Under the pieces are notes generated by a model that saw nothing but the letters and a program-made list of their open reading frames with translations, was not told the origin of the DNA and did no database searches. From a bacterium (GTDB taxonomy: Bacteria; CBDUZB01; JAGLHV01), in the NCBI GenBank assembly GCA_023132075.1, contig JAGLYT010000043.1, forward strand, positions 1 through 9,203: a stretch of 9,203 nucleotides of DNA, in the 5' to 3' direction. The position numbers were made by a program, and so were the translations under genes. Positions 7,506-9,203 of the stretch are shown here, in pieces (position 1 is the stretch's first letter; the number at the start of each line of letters is the position of its first letter).

Positions 7506-8231
7506 ATGGGGATTATTAGAATAGAGAATGTAAGAAAAATTTATATCCGAAAGTCCTTGTGGAATGCTCAAAAAAAAATAGCATTGGAAAATTTAAATTT
7601 AGATATAACGGAAAAAGGTGTTTTCGGACTTTTAGGTTTAAATGGCTCGGGAAAAACGACAACAATTAAACTTTTGTTAGGGTTGGTTTTTGCTGATAGC
7701 GGTAATCTTTTTATTTTTGATGAAAAAATTCCGAATTTGGAAATAAGAAAAAAAATAGGTTATCTTCCTGAAGCATCTTATTTTTTTAAGTATTTAACGG
7801 CGAAAGAGCTGCTTTTTTTTTATGCTGAATTGTCTTTCTTGTCGGGAAAAGAAAAACAAAAAAGGGTAGAGTATGTTTTAGAATTTGTAGGATTAAAAGA
7901 AGCTGAAAAGGTGCGTTTAGCTGATTTTTCCAAAGGAATGTTGCAAAGGATAGCTATGGCGCAAGCTTTATTAAGCAATCCGGATTTATTGCTTCTGGAT
8001 GAACCAACGGGAGGATTAGATCCTGTTGGCATTAGGAAAATGCGGGAGTTAATTTTAAGATTAAGAGACGAAGGGAAAACTGTGTTTTTTAGTTCTCATT
8101 TTATTAGTGAAGTAGAAAAGGTTTGTAAATATGTGGGGATTTTACACAAAGGGAAATTAAAAAAAACACTGGAAGTTTCTGCATTAAACGGGAAATTAGA
8201 GGATATTTTCATCCAAACAATTTCAGAATAA
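7506..8231 (+). CDS. ABC transporter ATP-binding protein (ABC-2 exporter type)
   Basis: This is the cytoplasmic ATPase of a two-component ABC transporter and should power the permease encoded next. The 241 residues carry Walker A GLNGSGKT (44-51), Walker B LLLLDEPTGGLDP with Asp165 and Glu166, and the H-loop His198 (SSHF). The signature is FSKGM (141-145) rather than LSGGQ. The Q-loop position reads GYLPE (85-89), with Glu89 where Gln is usual; both variants are familiar in the NatA/NosF/GldA-like branch. The C-terminus is short, ending soon after KLEDIF. The start at ATG 7506 fits the MGIIRIENVRK N-terminus, but the ribosome binding site is weak, and a four-codon ORF (7490-7504) ends just before it. 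The substrate cannot be told from sequence. Confidence 0.93.
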   Translation: MGIIRIENVRKIYIRKSLWNAQKKIALENLNLDITEKGVFGLLGLNGSGKTTTIKLLLGLVFADSGNLFIFDEKIPNLEIRKKIGYLPEASYFFKYLTAKELLFFYAELSFLSGKEKQKRVEYVLEFVGLKEAEKVRLADFSKGMLQRIAMAQALLSNPDLLLLDEPTGGLDPVGIRKMRELILRLRDEGKTVFFSSHFISEVEKVCKYVGILHKGKLKKTLEVSALNGKLEDIFIQTISE

Positions 8232-8244
8232 TAAAAAGGGCATA

Positions 8245-9015
8245 ATGAGAAAATTATGGGTAGTTGCTTATTATACGGCAGTAGAAAGTATCAGAAATAA
8301 AGTTTTTTATATCACTTTGCTTTTTGCTCTAGTTGTTATCAGTAGTTCTATAATTTTTTCGCAAATTAGCGGAGAGGTAGCCGGCCGGGTTATTGTTGAT
8401 GTGGGATTGGGTGCGATAGAGCTGTTTGCTCTCCTTATTGCAATTTTCGGAGTAGTACGTTTAATTGTTCAGGAGATAGAAAATAGAACAATCAGTGTTG
8501 TTCTAAGTAAACCGATTAAGCGTTCAACATATCTTTTGGGTAAATATATCGGAATATCCGGAATTATTTTTCTGAATATTTTAATTATGTTTAGTGGATT
8601 GGTAATTCTTCTTTTTATTAAAGGGGAAGAAATTATTTTAAGTCCGCTTATTTTGGCTGTAAGTTTTATATTTTTAAAAATGTTGTTAATTATGGCAATA
8701 GGGCTTTTCTTTTCTTTATTTTCTACTTCTTCTATTAGTACTATTGCTGTAACTTTTATGATTTGGGTTCTAGGTCATTTTAGCAATGAAATAAAGTTTT
8801 TGAGTGAAGGAATGACTATGTTTTTAAGTAAGTTTTTAATGAGGGGGTTATATTATATTCTTCCCAATTTTCAATATTTTAATTTCAAAGATTTTTTAGA
8901 ATGTTCTTTTCTTTTTTCAGGAACAAATATATTTTTAGTGATAATTTATGCTGTAACATATTCAGTGATATTAATTTGTTTTTCGATATTTCTTTTTTCT
9001 CGTAGAGAAGTCTAA
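8245..9015 (+). CDS. ABC-2 type transporter permease (NosY-like)
   Basis: This is a 256-residue integral membrane protein and the likely partner of the preceding ATPase. Six hydrophobic segments can be seen at about 19-39, 55-75, 102-124, 132-158, 162-178 and 227-251. An amphipathic N-terminal stretch with the TAVESIRNK pattern precedes the first. The loop at 77-101 (EIENRT...SKP...R...LGK) is the hallmark of ABC-2/NosY-type permeases, where it probably contacts the ATPase. The gene starts 13 bases after the ATPase stop, with AAAAAGGG (8233-8240) four bases before the ATG, so the two are one operon. A region of about 48 residues (179-226) between the last two membrane segments is probably extracytoplasmic or re-entrant. 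The substrate is unknown; relatives export or help assemble cell-envelope and copper-enzyme components. Confidence 0.88.
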   Translation: MRKLWVVAYYTAVESIRNKVFYITLLFALVVISSSIIFSQISGEVAGRVIVDVGLGAIELFALLIAIFGVVRLIVQEIENRTISVVLSKPIKRSTYLLGKYIGISGIIFLNILIMFSGLVILLFIKGEEIILSPLILAVSFIFLKMLLIMAIGLFFSLFSTSSISTIAVTFMIWVLGHFSNEIKFLSEGMTMFLSKFLMRGLYYILPNFQYFNFKDFLECSFLFSGTNIFLVIIYAVTYSVILICFSIFLFSRREV

Positions 9016-9046
9016 AAACATTGTTGTAAAGCTCATAGGAAAATAG

Positions 9047-9075
9047 ATTAGGCAAAGAGTTGGCCTAATGTTTTT
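9047..9075 (+). terminator. Rho-independent terminator after the ABC permease
   Basis: ATTAGGC (9047-9053) pairs perfectly with GCCTAAT (9063-9069) around a 9-base loop, followed by G and five T (9071-9075). It lies 31 bases after the permease stop. The next start codon is only 40 bases further on, so it may act as an intercistronic attenuator rather than a full operon end. Confidence 0.65.
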
Positions 9076-9115
9076 ATAGATGAAGCATTTGCGGTTAAGC
9101 AATGGAGAGGAAGGA

Positions 9116-9203
9116 ATGAAAGTAGGAGTAGCCTCAAATAAGAAATTTTTGTTTATATTGTTGTTGCTTGGAATATTGGTTTTAACCCAGATAAAATTAG
9201 AAA
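9116..9203 (+). CDS. N-terminal fragment of a membrane-anchored or secreted protein, cut by the window edge
   Basis: Twenty-nine codons are visible from ATG 9116. The translation opens with a short polar stretch containing NKK, then a hydrophobic core at about 11-24 (FLFILLLLGILVLT), then QIKLE. This is either an uncleaved N-terminal membrane anchor or a signal peptide; no lipoprotein Cys is seen. GGAGAGG (9104-9110) lies five bases upstream, a good ribosome binding site, and AAGGA also abuts the ATG. Its place just after the ABC pair suggests it could be an accessory protein of that transporter, but the terminator between them weakens this. The family cannot be identified from this fragment. 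Confidence 0.7.
   Translation, partial: MKVGVASNKKFLFILLLLGILVLTQIKLE

Overview
This is an AT-rich bacterial chromosomal window. All genes lie on the + strand, with short intergenic gaps and mostly clear Shine-Dalgarno sites. Its core is a proteostasis cluster: a tRNA-Gly, then tig (trigger factor), clpP, clpX and lon. A class V aminotransferase follows so closely that its ribosome binding site starts inside the lon stop codon. After a gap of about 260 bases comes a two-gene ABC exporter-type operon (ATPase and ABC-2/NosY-like permease), and the start of a membrane-anchored protein is cut by the right edge. The order tig-clpP-clpX-lon is widespread in bacteria, so it does not identify the organism. 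The low G+C, the intergenic repeat-like debris and the anaerobe-like aminotransferase would fit an uncultivated anaerobic lineage, but I cannot name a phylum from this window.

Layout: 1-191 is non-coding, with a 7-bp tandem repeat and a GC-rich hairpin. tRNA-Gly(GCC) is at 192-266 and tig at 317-1603. A 173-base gap holds a candidate clpP promoter. clpP is at 1777-2373, clpX at 2434-3696, lon at 3693-6092 (4-base overlap with clpX) and the aminotransferase at 6108-7244. The gap 7245-7505 has repeat-like debris, then a strong sigma70-type promoter with an 8-bp inverted repeat on its -35 box. The ABC ATPase is at 7506-8231, the permease at 8245-9015, a Rho-independent terminator at 9047-9075, and a partial CDS begins at 9116.

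Functional logic: trigger factor receives nascent chains at the ribosome. ClpX unfolds tagged or damaged proteins into ClpP, and its IGF docking tripeptide is present. LonA degrades misfolded and regulatory proteins independently. All catalytic and nucleotide-binding residues I checked in ClpP, ClpX and Lon are intact. The aminotransferase is a metabolic passenger of this unit. The ABC pair is probably a separate, separately regulated transcription unit of unknown substrate. I found no CRISPR array, phage, insertion sequence or obvious novel multi-gene system. The most interesting signals are regulatory: the operator-like palindrome before the ABC operon, the terminator or attenuator before the last gene, and the short repeats in the two largest gaps.
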